64,000 nt of DNA, taken from contig NZ_JACJRG010000012.1 of NCBI RefSeq assembly GCF_014697125.1, forward strand, positions 123,807-187,806, written 5' to 3'. The notes beneath the pieces were generated by a model. That model was not told the DNA's origin and did not search any database. It saw nothing but the letters and a program-made list of their open reading frames with translations. Of the stretch, positions 24,633 through 33,656 are shown piece by piece (position 1 is the stretch's first letter; each line of letters starts with the position of its first letter). The stretch is from Anabaena minutissima FACHB-250. GTDB taxonomy: Bacteria; Cyanobacteriota; Cyanobacteriia; Cyanobacteriales; Nostocaceae. The position numbers and the translations under genes are program-made.

Positions 24633-24821
24633 TTATTGATAAAAATTCGGTTCTAGATGAGTAGCGGCGAAGTCAGAAATCCCCACAGACTCAGGAGAAT
24701 TAGGTTGAGATGCTATAACTGGTTGTTGGGGTGATATCCCTAAAGAAATTACGATTGCCAAAACCAAACCCGATATGAACCAAGCTAATGAGCGTTTGTA
24801 CTGTTGGAGTAATGAAATCAT
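24633..24821 (-). CDS. Small exported protein with a phosphatase-like leader
   Basis: A 62-residue protein whose first 37 residues (MISLLQQYKRSLAWFISGLV onward, ending VIA) resemble the leader of the neighbouring alkaline phosphatase (MISLFGKCQRPLAFF). The mature part would be only about 25 residues: SQPNSPESVGISDFAATHLE. It ends 21 bases before the phosphatase gene and is likely in one operon with it. The shared leader suggests that it arose from a duplicated, truncated phosphatase 5' end. Function is unknown. Confidence 0.6.
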   Translation of the reverse strand: MISLLQQYKRSLAWFISGLVLAIVISLGISPQQPVIASQPNSPESVGISDFAATHLEPNFYQ

Positions 24822-24893
24822 TACAGAATCTCCTGCAAATAAAAGTTTTAGTTGAGATTAGTCCCGCTGCGCCGAGTTCAAAATTACGATCGG

Positions 24894-25415
24894 TTAAAGG
24901 TTTGAGCGGGATTGATTGGCAGGCAACATTAAGGCTAAATCCTGATTTAGTAAAGGATTAATGGAAGCTTCTGGGAGAAATTTATAGCTACTAAGTTGCA
25001 AAGTCATGTCTGTAATTCCAAAAGTTTTTTGCAGATGAATTTGCAATTTTTGCAACAGGCGATCGCGTTCATGAAAGTTGCACATTTCACGGTTGAATTC
25101 GCGCATAGCATCACACTATTTAAACTAATTTTTCAAATATTTAGTTTCTGTACTTGTAAGACATTTAAAAAAGATTTAATAGAGATATTTACTTCATCTG
25201 GATCGATAAATTCTGGTGCATATTCTCAAAATATTTTCAGGCTTTTTTTTACTAAAGGTAAAGCACTTAAACCAATAAAAACATTTCCATTCTGCAACCA
25301 AAAAACTCGCCAGTACATAGACTGCTATCGACAGAAATTTAGACTTTTGCTGGCGCGAAATCAGTTTAGGAGAATCATCTGTACAAGAACATTCACACCA
25401 TTTAAGTGATAGCAT
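24894..25415 (-). pseudogene. Decayed cation diffusion facilitator (CDF) transporter
   Basis: Read from 25415 leftward, the pieces match a cyanobacterial CDF-type metal exporter. SRQQKSKFLSIAVYVLASFL is the first membrane helix. A shift leads to GLSALPLVKKSLKIF, an in-frame TGA, EYAPEFIDPDEVNISIKSFL, VQKLNI, a second TGA where Trp is expected, and KISLNSVMLCA. After another shift comes HERDRLLQKLQIHLQKTFG and ITDMTLQL at the C-terminus (24894-25106). Helices 2-5 are missing, an internal deletion of probably 400-500 bases. The full gene would have exported Zn, Co or Cd. Confidence 0.82.
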
Positions 25416-25863
25416 TAGACAAAAATCTTATAGCGTTTCCAAGTAATCTCAACTAGAAACTACATCTTTTTGTTTTGAGTATATAAAACTCCTATTTGAT
25501 TGCATTAAAAAGTTCTCTAAATATAGGATAAATATTAGCTTGAGTCAGTTCAGCACTACTTTAACAGATTTGTCACTGTCCACCAGGCTTTAACAAACAC
25601 AGTTTAAATCTAGCAACTTAGTGTCCAGTATAGTATTTTTACTGAAAATTAAAAATTATATAGCACTAATACCTGATTTTCTGACACTGCTTTATTAGCT
25701 GTTTAATATTATACGTAAACTTTATACAGTATTATCTCGTAGTCTTTTTCAAACATCAAATCTGATTGCTATATATTTCTTGAGCAATAGCTGGAGTAGT
25801 AGAAAATAAAGTCAACATTAAACTAATAAGTAATCCATGCCTCAGTTTTTTTGAGACATAATT
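25416..25863. other. Intergenic region without visible genes
   Basis: This AT-rich stretch lies between the CDF remnant and the NACHT gene's stop. I see no open frame with coding character, no strong hairpin and no clear repeat. It probably holds the lost promoter of the CDF gene and the 3' region of the NACHT gene. Confidence 0.5.
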
Positions 25864-28176
25864 TTATAAATATTCTCCTAGTAAAAATAAATTCTCTTCT
25901 ATTGTATGTTTGACATTAGGACTAACATTAGTAGCACTATTGAGGCACTCTAACAGTAATTTATTAGCATCCCAATACTGTTGTATACACTGCCAATCCT
26001 GCTCATTAAACTGCCAATGATAACCAATTTGGCGAGTGTTAATCATGAGCGATCGCAATTCCTCAGTCCAAGCTCTACCATAAGTTTGCCACCATATTTT
26101 TAGTGTATTTCTATCTTGATTGGGATCAGGCAGTTGATTGGCCAAGTCTTGTAGAGAATTTTCCCAAGATGGTTGATAGGTTAGTAAATATTTCACATCA
26201 AGAGACAACCTTAAAACCACTAGTCGTTGAAAAAAAATATCAGCAGTCATAGTTAGGCTTACAGCCAGTGCATGAGTCAATGCTAAATCTATCGCTAAGT
26301 CTCCAGCCAAACTACCAGCAAGTTGATGATCCAAAGATATAGCTAAATCTTGATTGCAGGCTAGAGGATGTTCTGGAGGGAGAGCAATTGTCAAATAAAA
26401 AGCACGCACACTAGCACAGTGATAAGCAGCCATTACTTGAGAAGTTTTTTGTTTTAACCATTGCAGAAAATTATATAATTTATCATTCTGTTGTGCCAAG
26501 ATATCAATTTTTGTCTTCATTAATTGCAATAAATCATCGGCTGGATTTAACATCCCTACACTGATTAAGAAAACTTCCCGCCAACGCTGTTCATGTAAAT
26601 GATTTACAAAATCTTCTAGTATTGTGCTGTTGGCATTAGAGACAATTTCTCTTGCAGTGAAATACTCTTGAAAGCTCAAATGAGAAAAAGAATAGATTCC
26701 TCTTGCTCTTTCAATCAGTAACCCGTGTTGAATTTCAATGGCTCTTAAAACAATTGCACTTGCTATTTCTAAAGCATCGGTATCAGTGATGGCATTAGGT
26801 AAATTAGATAGGTAATTGGCAATAATTTGCTGGATTTTGGTGGCAGTGATAAAGTAATTTCCTTGCTTAAAACTAATGGCAGCAATATGACTAAGCAACT
26901 TAATTTTATCTAGCAAAGACAAGTGACGATAAACTTGATCTCGTTTGATTCCTCTGGCTTCGTCCCAACGTACCAGTAACACATCAAGTGCTTGTTTATA
27001 AAGTTCCGAGTGGTTAGCCGGAAAATCCTCTACAGATTTAAAGACTAAGCAGGTGAGATTCAAGAGAATCGGTGTATTAGCTAATTCTAAAAGTTGCGCA
27101 TTTTCTGCAAATTCTAGTTTTTGCATAAAATTATTTGCCAATATATGCGCTTGCACGGGCGAATTTTTCGTAAATGCCAAAAACCATCTATGAGCAAAAG
27201 CTGCTATTTGCTTTTTATTGAAATCAGCAATTTCTACTTCTGTAAATCCGTATAAATTAAGATATTGAGATGCCAGACGACAAGTAATAATTATCTGATT
27301 TTTGTAAAATTTATTAATAAAACTGCGTATTTTATTAATCAGAATTTCTGAAATTTCTCCGATAACTTCATCTAAGCCATCTAATAAAATTAAAGCTCTC
27401 CCATGATAAAAAACTGTAATTAAATCAGTTTCAGAAAAACCAAAATTAATAAAATATTCATGTATATAGTGTAATAAACTAAGTTGACTGCATTCTCTAA
27501 TTTCTCCAGCAAAATTTTTTAAATTAATAAAAACAGGCAAATAATTAGGCCGAAAAATTCCGCGATCGCAACTTATCGCTATTGATTGTAAAAATGTAGT
27601 CTTTCCAGAGCCTGGTTTGCCTAACACCAGCAGTTTAGAATGTTTTTTGACAGCATCTAAGCCAGAAATTCTTTCTTGGCAAACTCTACTTAAAGCACCA
27701 CGGTTTACGTCAGGGGAGTCTAAATTTTGTAAATCAGTAATTTTCAGCCATCTTCTGCTGCTAATTTCCTCGTAAATATTAACATCAATATATAGATCAT
27801 TGAGGTTGATCGGCTTGGCAATATCTAAAAGGTGCAAAGTGCCACACTGAGCTTGAATCCTCTCATGATGAACAGAGCGCAATTTTTGTACTAAGACATC
27901 AATCTCTAAGGTGTTATTGTCAAGGATATCTAAAGGCGCAGCTTCATCAACAGCAGGACTTTGGGCAATTTCTGATATGTTTAGATCCAACACAGAGCAG
28001 ATATCATGGAAAACATGGCGATCAACAGGTTTACCACTAAAAAACTTCCAAATTGGTTGGCGAGTTTCTAAACCTACCTCAGAGGCTAAGTATTCTTGTG
28101 TCCAACCTTTGCGTTTGAAAGCTTGTTTAGCCTTTCTAATCCCTTCATCCGATGCTTGGAGCGATCGCTTTGCCAT
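25864..28176 (-). CDS. HTH-NACHT NTPase, probable phage-defence protein
   Basis: A 770-residue STAND NTPase. Residues about 10-70 are an XRE-like helix-turn-helix (KGWTQEYLASEVGLETRQP). Residues about 181-500 are a NACHT domain: Walker A GKPGSGKTT at 186-194, Walker B ALILLDGLDEV at 261-271, sensor IIITCR near 298, and the downstream LSFQEYF. The C-terminal part is helical and ends in YWDANKLLLECLNSA with a VSPNVK segment, typical of a common cyanobacterial NACHT C-terminal domain. Related bacterial NACHT proteins protect against phage. There is no separate effector gene; the stretch ISLDHQLAGSLAGDLAIDLA is an alternating hydrophobic repeat near residue 620. It stands alone. Confidence 0.85.
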   Translation of the reverse strand: MAKRSLQASDEGIRKAKQAFKRKGWTQEYLASEVGLETRQPIWKFFSGKPVDRHVFHDICSVLDLNISEIAQSPAVDEAAPLDILDNNTLEIDVLVQKLRSVHHERIQAQCGTLHLLDIAKPINLNDLYIDVNIYEEISSRRWLKITDLQNLDSPDVNRGALSRVCQERISGLDAVKKHSKLLVLGKPGSGKTTFLQSIAISCDRGIFRPNYLPVFINLKNFAGEIRECSQLSLLHYIHEYFINFGFSETDLITVFYHGRALILLDGLDEVIGEISEILINKIRSFINKFYKNQIIITCRLASQYLNLYGFTEVEIADFNKKQIAAFAHRWFLAFTKNSPVQAHILANNFMQKLEFAENAQLLELANTPILLNLTCLVFKSVEDFPANHSELYKQALDVLLVRWDEARGIKRDQVYRHLSLLDKIKLLSHIAAISFKQGNYFITATKIQQIIANYLSNLPNAITDTDALEIASAIVLRAIEIQHGLLIERARGIYSFSHLSFQEYFTAREIVSNANSTILEDFVNHLHEQRWREVFLISVGMLNPADDLLQLMKTKIDILAQQNDKLYNFLQWLKQKTSQVMAAYHCASVRAFYLTIALPPEHPLACNQDLAISLDHQLAGSLAGDLAIDLALTHALAVSLTMTADIFFQRLVVLRLSLDVKYLLTYQPSWENSLQDLANQLPDPNQDRNTLKIWWQTYGRAWTEELRSLMINTRQIGYHWQFNEQDWQCIQQYWDANKLLLECLNSATNVSPNVKHTIEENLFLLGEYL

Positions 28177-28495
28177 TACTTTGCCACCAAACTACAATAC
28201 TTAATTCCCGATAAAAATACAAATCATACAATTTATACACTAAGTTCTACAAAAACTGAGCGCGATCGCAAACATCGATTCTACATAATAGTATTTGAGT
28301 CAGCCAAATCTACATACCCAACTAGCTTACGGCATTGCCTAAACGAGCGATCGGATATTGAGCAGTGCCAAGGCTTTTATTCAACTGACTTGTATTACAC
28401 CTATTAGTACAGAAAGCCCATACTGGACTAGCGATGTGACGCGCTTACGCGTTCGTGCAGGGAACGTAGAGAAGGAAAAACATAATGCAAAATAG

Positions 28496-28535
28496 GCGCA
28501 GCGTTAGCGACGTAGGAGCGTCGCTAACGCTGCGC
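28496..28535. repeat. GC-rich perfect inverted repeat
   Basis: GCGCAGCGTTAGCGAC at 28496-28511 pairs exactly with GTCGCTAACGCTGCGC at 28520-28535 across an 8-base loop. Words such as GCGTTAGCGA are frequent in Nostoc intergenic repeats, so this is probably a dispersed palindromic element rather than a gene-specific site. Confidence 0.7.
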
Positions 28536-28557
28536 TATCGCTACCGCTTTTGCCGCA

Positions 28558-28593
28558 CGTAAAACCCCATCCATAAATGGATGGGGTTTTACG
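28558..28593 (-). terminator. Hairpin downstream of tonB, probable terminator
   Basis: Arms CGTAAAACCCCATCCAT (28558-28574) and ATGGATGGGGTTTTACG (28577-28593) are exact inverted repeats with a 2-base loop. It lies 70 bases beyond the tonB stop on the minus strand, and the 3' arm contains a T-run, so it could terminate tonB. It would work in both directions. Confidence 0.6.
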
Positions 28594-28662
28594 CGTGATC
28601 AATGAATCAATTCAAAATTTAAAATCACCCTGATAGTTTATCAGCGCGATCACCTACCAGAT

Positions 28663-30090
28663 TTATTCTCCACTAGACGTAGAAGCCTCTGGTGATGAGG
28701 ATTGAGATGGCTGACGAGAACGACGTAAAGCATTCCTTAGCTTACTTGCACTAGAAGATGAGGCTTCTTGTGTGGGAATACGTCGCCGCCGCCGAGTTGC
28801 CGTTGGTTGCGATCGGGATGACGATGGCGTATCTGTACGCTCACGTCGCGCCCTAATGAAAGAATTTCTGATACTTCTTTGATTTTCAGAGGTTCTAGTA
28901 TTGTTGGTGCTTGATGCTGTTGATGGTTGGGATGTAGGAGATAATCGCCTGCGTCTGACTCTAGTTTCTGTATTACTTCTTGTGGAAGTTTCTGTATTAC
29001 TTGATGCTCTGGAAGTTTGCCGACTACTAGATTCTGCTTCTGTTGTATTTCTATTAGCCGCAGCAGCAGCTCGTTGTCTTGCTTGTGCTTGTCTTTTGCG
29101 TTCTTGCAATTCGCGGTAACGCCGAGAACCTGTGATGGCATATTCAGTGGCGATGGATACTCCACTTCTACCATTAGCCGCAGGTTTCAATTTCCAGTTA
29201 CGTGCTTGTCTCAGAGTTTCTTCATCTAAGTCACGATTACCACTGGAGTTGACAATCCTGACGTTAGTAACATTACCTTTTTCATCAGTATCAACAGCTA
29301 CTTCAACTTTGCCTTCTACGCCTCTTCTTCTAGCTGCTTCTGGATACTTAATACCGCAATCACGACAAGCTGCACGGCCATTTCCTGATCTGGATGAGTT
29401 ATTAGTATTATTACTGCTTGGTGGAGTCTCTATTTTTGTAGGACTTGGGGCTGTAGCTTGTGTTTCAATGCCTCTGCTTCGCCTATTATTACTAGACTGT
29501 ACAGGGACGTTAGAGCCTGTAGTAGTAGAATTATTTGACTCTACTACAGCATCACTATTTGCTCTAGTATCTCTAATTCCACTTAACAACCCTCTTAATT
29601 TGTTACTGCTTTGCTCTACAGCTTGGATTGCAGTTTGTTGTGTGTTAGTAGGTTCAGATGTGAGGACTGGTTGGGGTTGTGTTGTTGACTGTAGTTTTTG
29701 GGTTGGGGTGCTAATTTTCTCAGGCGGCTGTTGAACTTGAGGAGTTTTGAGGTTATTAGAAACCTTTTGTACTGGCTCAGGGTTTAATTTTACAGGAGCG
29801 ATCGCCACGGGAGCAATCTTTTGAGGTTGTGGTCGAGTTTCTGGTTCAGGTTTTGGTTCAGGTTTAATCTCCAGTGGTGTTGGTTCTGTTTCTACCGTCG
29901 GAGGATCAACTATTGTCACCTCTAGAGGTTCATTTTCTAGATCAGGAGTTCTTTGCAACAGATTGCCTATACCTATGGCTAATATACCAATATGCAACGC
30001 CACTGAGCCAATCAGACTGTAAACCAGAAAAGACCTGAGAGCCTCAGTTTCCTTGGAACGCTGCTCAACAGCTATGCCCGAAAAGGTCAT
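28663..30090 (-). CDS. tonB: TonB family energy transducer with long C-terminal extension
   Basis: A 475-residue protein. One membrane helix spans about 25-44 (FLVYSLIGSVALHIGILAIG). A Pro/Glu-rich periplasm-spanning part follows (PEPKPEPETRPQP). The TonB C-terminal domain lies at about 243-325: CRDCGIKYPEAARRRGVEGK, VRIVNSSGNRDLDEETLRQA. TonB couples the ExbB-ExbD proton channel to outer-membrane receptors. A Ser/Arg/Gln-rich extension of about 150 residues follows the domain, whereas TonB normally ends there. It is divergent from exbB-exbD over 261 bases, so joint control, perhaps by Fur, is likely. Confidence 0.87.
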   Translation of the reverse strand: MTFSGIAVEQRSKETEALRSFLVYSLIGSVALHIGILAIGIGNLLQRTPDLENEPLEVTIVDPPTVETEPTPLEIKPEPKPEPETRPQPQKIAPVAIAPVKLNPEPVQKVSNNLKTPQVQQPPEKISTPTQKLQSTTQPQPVLTSEPTNTQQTAIQAVEQSSNKLRGLLSGIRDTRANSDAVVESNNSTTTGSNVPVQSSNNRRSRGIETQATAPSPTKIETPPSSNNTNNSSRSGNGRAACRDCGIKYPEAARRRGVEGKVEVAVDTDEKGNVTNVRIVNSSGNRDLDEETLRQARNWKLKPAANGRSGVSIATEYAITGSRRYRELQERKRQAQARQRAAAAANRNTTEAESSSRQTSRASSNTETSTRSNTETRVRRRRLSPTSQPSTASSTNNTRTSENQRSIRNSFIRARRERTDTPSSSRSQPTATRRRRRIPTQEASSSSASKLRNALRRSRQPSQSSSPEASTSSGE

Positions 30091-30351
30091 AATTTATTGC
30101 GAGCTAATATTACTAACATAGACATACTAGAACGCTTAGATACAAATATCAAGTAATTAACTAATCAAGTTATTAGCTGTATCAAATGACTATAAAATAG
30201 TTACAGAGACGTTTATAGCGTTTTTATTAGGAAAATTATCATAAATTAATTGCAAAAAAATTGCATATTTATTTAAAATGTCTTGACAATTCCTCTCAAG
30301 TTATCTGAGGATGCTAATAGTCTCTGTGTTTTTAGTTTAACGAGGCTCTTC
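30091..30351. promoter_or_regulatory. Divergent tonB / exbB control region
   Basis: This AT-rich 261-base gap carries the start regions of both transcription units. GAAAATTATCATAAATTAAT at about 30231-30250 has the AT-rich, partly palindromic look of an iron-box (Fur), and AATTGCAAAAAAATTGCA lies at about 30248-30265. TTGACA at 30283-30288 could be a -35 for exbB. These are candidates by eye only. Confidence 0.35.
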
Positions 30352-31005
30352 ATGGGAATTACGAATCTGTTTACAGCTGGCGGCGTAGTTATGTGGCCGC
30401 TATTGGGATTTTCTATATTGGGGGTGGCACTAATTATTGAACGTGTCAGGTTTTGGCTGAGAATCAATAATCGTCAAAGTCGTGTCATCGCCGAGGTATT
30501 AAAACTCTATCGGTTAGACAATGTAGTGGGTGCAATAGATAAACTCCGAAAAAATGCAGATTTGCCCCTTGCACGGGTTTTTTTAGCTGCGCTGGAATTA
30601 GAAGAACCAAATCCAGAAGAATTTCGTTTAGCTTTAGAAAGTGAAGCGCAAGCTGAGATCCCCATACTCAAACGCTTTCAAAACCTTTTTGACACCATTA
30701 TTGGTTTAGCACCACTGTTAGGTCTACTCGGTACAGTATTAGGGTTGATTGCTTCCTTTGCTTCTTTGGATATTGGCGATGTAGGAGGTACGAAAACCGC
30801 AGAAGTTACAGATGGGATCAGTGAAGCTTTGGTATCTACAGCCGCCGGATTAGTAGTTGCTATATTTACACTGTTTTTCGCCAACTCCTTTCGCGGACTT
30901 TATAGTCGGCAAATGGCTTTATTTCAAGAATATGGAGGACAGTTAGAATTACTCTATCGCCGCCGCTATGAACGAGGACAGAAAGCCTATGCGTCTACAA
31001 GATGA
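30352..31005 (+). CDS. exbB: ExbB/MotA/TolQ-type proton channel protein
   Basis: A 217-residue inner-membrane protein, the pentameric scaffold of the Ton motor. Three hydrophobic helices are visible: FTAGGVVMWPLLGFSILGVA near 8-28, TIIGLAPLLGLLGTVLGLIA near 120-140 and LVSTAAGLVVAIFTLFF near 168-185. GLAPLLGLLGTVLG is the family hallmark. I place the start at the ATG at 30352, with an AACGAGG ribosome site; the 23-residue in-frame extension lacks family similarity. It overlaps or abuts exbD. Confidence 0.9.
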   Translation: MGITNLFTAGGVVMWPLLGFSILGVALIIERVRFWLRINNRQSRVIAEVLKLYRLDNVVGAIDKLRKNADLPLARVFLAALELEEPNPEEFRLALESEAQAEIPILKRFQNLFDTIIGLAPLLGLLGTVLGLIASFASLDIGDVGGTKTAEVTDGISEALVSTAAGLVVAIFTLFFANSFRGLYSRQMALFQEYGGQLELLYRRRYERGQKAYASTR

Positions 31006-31393
31006 ACCCGATATCCCCGCACAGATAAATATTGTGCCGATGATTGATGTGATATTTGCGATTTTGACATTTTTTATTATGTCAACGCTGTTTTTAACTA
31101 GATCAGAAGGATTACCAGTAAATTTACCGCAGGCAGCCACAGCTAATAAACAGCAAGTACCTACAAAAATTACCATCAGCATTGATGAAAAAGGAGAAGT
31201 TAGCCTGAATCGTCAACTAATTCTCGTAAATTCTCTAGCAGAACAGATACGTAATGTAGCTGGTTCTAACTCAGAACCGTTAGTAATTATTAATGCCGAT
31301 GAAAAAGTAGGACACGGTAAAGTAGTAGCTGTGATGGATCAAGTACGACAAGTTAAGGGAGCAAAATTAGCGATCGCTACCCAGAAGCAGTAA
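30989..31393 (+). CDS. exbD: ExbD/TolR-type biopolymer transport protein
   Basis: A protein of about 134 residues that partners ExbB. The start MRLQDEPDIPAQINIVPMID is the standard cyanobacterial ExbD opening, followed by one helix, FAILTFFIMSTLFL, with the proton-carrying Asp in PMIDVIF. The periplasmic part ends IATQKQ. The ATG at 30968 is in frame, but the one at 30989 has GAGG upstream and matches the family start. It overlaps the end of exbB by 17 bases, indicating coupled translation. Confidence 0.88.
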   Translation: MRLQDEPDIPAQINIVPMIDVIFAILTFFIMSTLFLTRSEGLPVNLPQAATANKQQVPTKITISIDEKGEVSLNRQLILVNSLAEQIRNVAGSNSEPLVIINADEKVGHGKVVAVMDQVRQVKGAKLAIATQKQ

Positions 31394-31487
31394 TTTGGGG
31401 ACTGGGGAACTCGGGGCCCCTCTGGGGATAAGGGGTAATGGGGACTGGGGGAGAAAAATCCAATACCCAATACCCAATACCCAATTA
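31394..31487. repeat. Short tandem-repeat patch
   Basis: GGGGACTGGGGAACTCGGGG and GGGGACTGGGGG units are followed by three CAATACC/CAATACCCAATACCC heptamer units. It separates the convergent exbD and PBP2 genes. STRR type; no gene. Confidence 0.65.
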
Positions 31488-33305
31488 CTATTGACCATTG
31501 ACTGGTTTTTGATACTTACCGGGATACTTGCGTTGAAAATGGTCTTCCATAATTTTTAAAATCATTGGGGCTGCAATACTACCTCCACCACCACCGGAAT
31601 GTTCAGCGAAGGCGACAATTAATATTTCTGGCTTATCAGCAGGAGCATAAGCACCGAACCAAGCATGATTTTGCTTGACACCACGCTTCCATGCTTCAGC
31701 TGTGCCACTTTTACCAGCCACTGGCGGAATAGTGGGTTTATTTAAAACTTTGCCTGTACCGTCAGAGATTACCTTACGCAATCCATCGCGGAGAATTTTC
31801 ACGGTGGATGGCTTCATATGGACAGTTTCTCGCCAACTTTTAGCTTCTTCATTGTCTTTAAGTATATGTGGTTGCACGCGATCGCCACCATTAGCTGGCA
31901 CAGCAAACATCACAGCCACTTGCAAGGGAGTGGTTAATAAAGCACCTTGACCAATAGACATATTAATGCTGTCACCTACAGTCCAAGGCATTTTCCAAAC
32001 TTTCTGTTTCCATTCCTCATCGGGGACTAAACCTTTTGCTTCTTCTGAAGCGAATTCAAAGCCTGTTTTTTGCCCAAAGCCATACTTGCGAGTCCATTTA
32101 ATCAGAGTAGGGCCGCCGACTGCTTTACCAATTTGATAGAAGAAAGTATCACTACTCCATTGCATTGCTCCCACAAAACCTAAGGGGCCGAAACCAGCGT
32201 GATTCCACTCACCAAAGCGAGTTCCACCAACAGTTAAAGAACCATAAGTTTGTAAAACTGTGTTAGGAGCAAACTTACCTGATTCTAGCCCGGCTGTTGT
32301 GGTGACAATTTTAAAGGTACTGGCTGGAGGGAAAGCACTAATGGCTCGATTGACTAGCGGATGATCTGCACCTTGTACAGACTCCCAATCTTTTTGTGTC
32401 AGTTTTTGCTTGGAGAAAATATTGGGATCAAAGGTGGGGTGAGACACCATAGCTAAAACAGCACCGTTTTTGGGATCAAGAGCAACGATCGCACCATTGC
32501 GATTTCCCAAGGCTTTCTCTGCTGCTAATTGCATATCTAAATCTACGGTCAGGCGGATATCATTACCGGGTTTGGCTTGTTTTTCTCCCAATACCCGCAG
32601 TGGTCGCCCAGCCCCATCAACTTCTACCTGCTGACCTCCCCATTCGCCCCGTAGTGAGGTTTCATAGGCTTTTTCTATGCCCATTTGCCCAATCACATCT
32701 CCTAGACGGTAGCCGTCTTTTTTCTTGTCTTGGAGTTGTTCGGCAGTTAATTCTCGTGTATAGCCCAATATATGAGCTAATTCCCGACCGTTGGGATAGT
32801 AACGAACTGCTTCCGTATGTATTTCCACATTTTGCAGTTCGTTTTCATACTCTTTTATGGCTGTAATTTGGGCTTCGTTCAAATCACGTGCAATCCGAAT
32901 CAGTGAAGATGAGTTAGCACCAGCATCTTCAAGTTTCTTTTCAATTTCGTCTTGAGGAATCTCCAAAATTTTGGATAGCCGCGCCCCAACAACAGTCCAC
33001 GAAGGTTTGGTATGTGCCATTGGCCACAAATATACAGAACGAGGATAACGCGTACTGGCTAGTAGTTTGCCGTTGCGGTCAAAAATATTACCTCTTTCCG
33101 GCTGTTTGGGAATCATCCGAATCCGATTTGATTCGGCTCGTTTGCGGTAATATTCTCCTTCCATAATTTGTAAATATGCCAACCGGACGCCAATCCCAGT
33201 CGTCATTAATAAGGTAAATATAATCAAAAATATAGACTGGTAATTTCGTCCAACTGTACGTGTATCCTTTTTTCCTCCCAGGGGAGTTGGTTGGAATGTA
33301 GACAT
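31488..33305 (-). CDS. mrdA: Penicillin-binding protein 2 (peptidoglycan transpeptidase)
   Basis: A 605-residue class B penicillin-binding protein. A membrane anchor lies at about 22-45 (YQSIFLIIFTLLMTTGIGVR), then the non-penicillin-binding part (RGNIFDRNGKLLASTRYPRS, GVRLAYLQIMEGEYYRKRAE). The transpeptidase domain has the S-x-x-K active site in PPASTFKIVTTTAG near residue 330 and the K-T/S-G triad in AGKSGTAEAW near 528; WSSDTFFYQIG holds the middle motif position. PBP2 builds the side wall with the rod complex. The neighbouring genes are unrelated. Confidence 0.92.
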   Translation of the reverse strand: MSTFQPTPLGGKKDTRTVGRNYQSIFLIIFTLLMTTGIGVRLAYLQIMEGEYYRKRAESNRIRMIPKQPERGNIFDRNGKLLASTRYPRSVYLWPMAHTKPSWTVVGARLSKILEIPQDEIEKKLEDAGANSSSLIRIARDLNEAQITAIKEYENELQNVEIHTEAVRYYPNGRELAHILGYTRELTAEQLQDKKKDGYRLGDVIGQMGIEKAYETSLRGEWGGQQVEVDGAGRPLRVLGEKQAKPGNDIRLTVDLDMQLAAEKALGNRNGAIVALDPKNGAVLAMVSHPTFDPNIFSKQKLTQKDWESVQGADHPLVNRAISAFPPASTFKIVTTTAGLESGKFAPNTVLQTYGSLTVGGTRFGEWNHAGFGPLGFVGAMQWSSDTFFYQIGKAVGGPTLIKWTRKYGFGQKTGFEFASEEAKGLVPDEEWKQKVWKMPWTVGDSINMSIGQGALLTTPLQVAVMFAVPANGGDRVQPHILKDNEEAKSWRETVHMKPSTVKILRDGLRKVISDGTGKVLNKPTIPPVAGKSGTAEAWKRGVKQNHAWFGAYAPADKPEILIVAFAEHSGGGGGSIAAPMILKIMEDHFQRKYPGKYQKPVNGQ

Positions 33306-33656
33306 AGGAAAAAAATATGTAGGTGAACTAATTTTACTTTTGAATTTTGAATTTTGCGTAAAGCCTGCGGCATAGCTTCTCCTGTCAAAGAGGCTACGTC
33401 AACGCTTAACGCGTAGCGTGTCGTAGACAAAAGTTCTGTAGGCGGGTTTCCCACATTAGGAAGGTTAAACCCAGTCTCTTTTACGTAGATTTCCCATAAA
33501 TGGCTACTTTAGGAGGCGTGTGTAACAATTGGGAACATTCTTTTTGGCACAGAGGTTTTCGACGGATACAATAAACCCAAGTGTGATATTTTGTCTGCTT
33601 AATAGGCTACATTAGGTGACAAAATCACGTAAACTCGTGGCATTCTACTAAAGATT
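33306..33656. other. Intergenic region with dispersed repeats upstream of potA
   Basis: Holds AATTTTG units (33337-33355), a GCGTAAAGCCTGCGGCATAG block at 33356 shared with repeats at 35885 and 61166, a GCGTAGCGTGTCGTAGACAA block near 33412, and TTCTGTAGGCGGGTTTCCC at 33432, also found at 60234. The last 150 bases are single-copy and presumably carry the potA promoter (TTGTGT/TACACC not assigned). No gene. Confidence 0.6.

Larger units (their letters stand above)
28177..28662. other. Intergenic region with two strong hairpins
   Basis: Between the NACHT start and the tonB stop. It holds the NACHT promoter on the minus strand (HIP1 sites near 28160 and 28262), a GCGCTTACGCGTTCGTGCAG repeat near 28441, a 16-base-arm hairpin at 28496-28535 and a 17-base-arm hairpin at 28558-28593. 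No gene is supported here. Confidence 0.6.

Noticed and set aside
24996..25409. 137-residue plus-strand open frame
   Set aside because: It is antisense to the readable pieces of the CDF transporter remnant, which explain the sequence better.
29132..29734. 200-residue plus-strand open frame rich in Leu, Val and Ser
   Set aside because: It is the shadow of the low-complexity TonB gene on the other strand.
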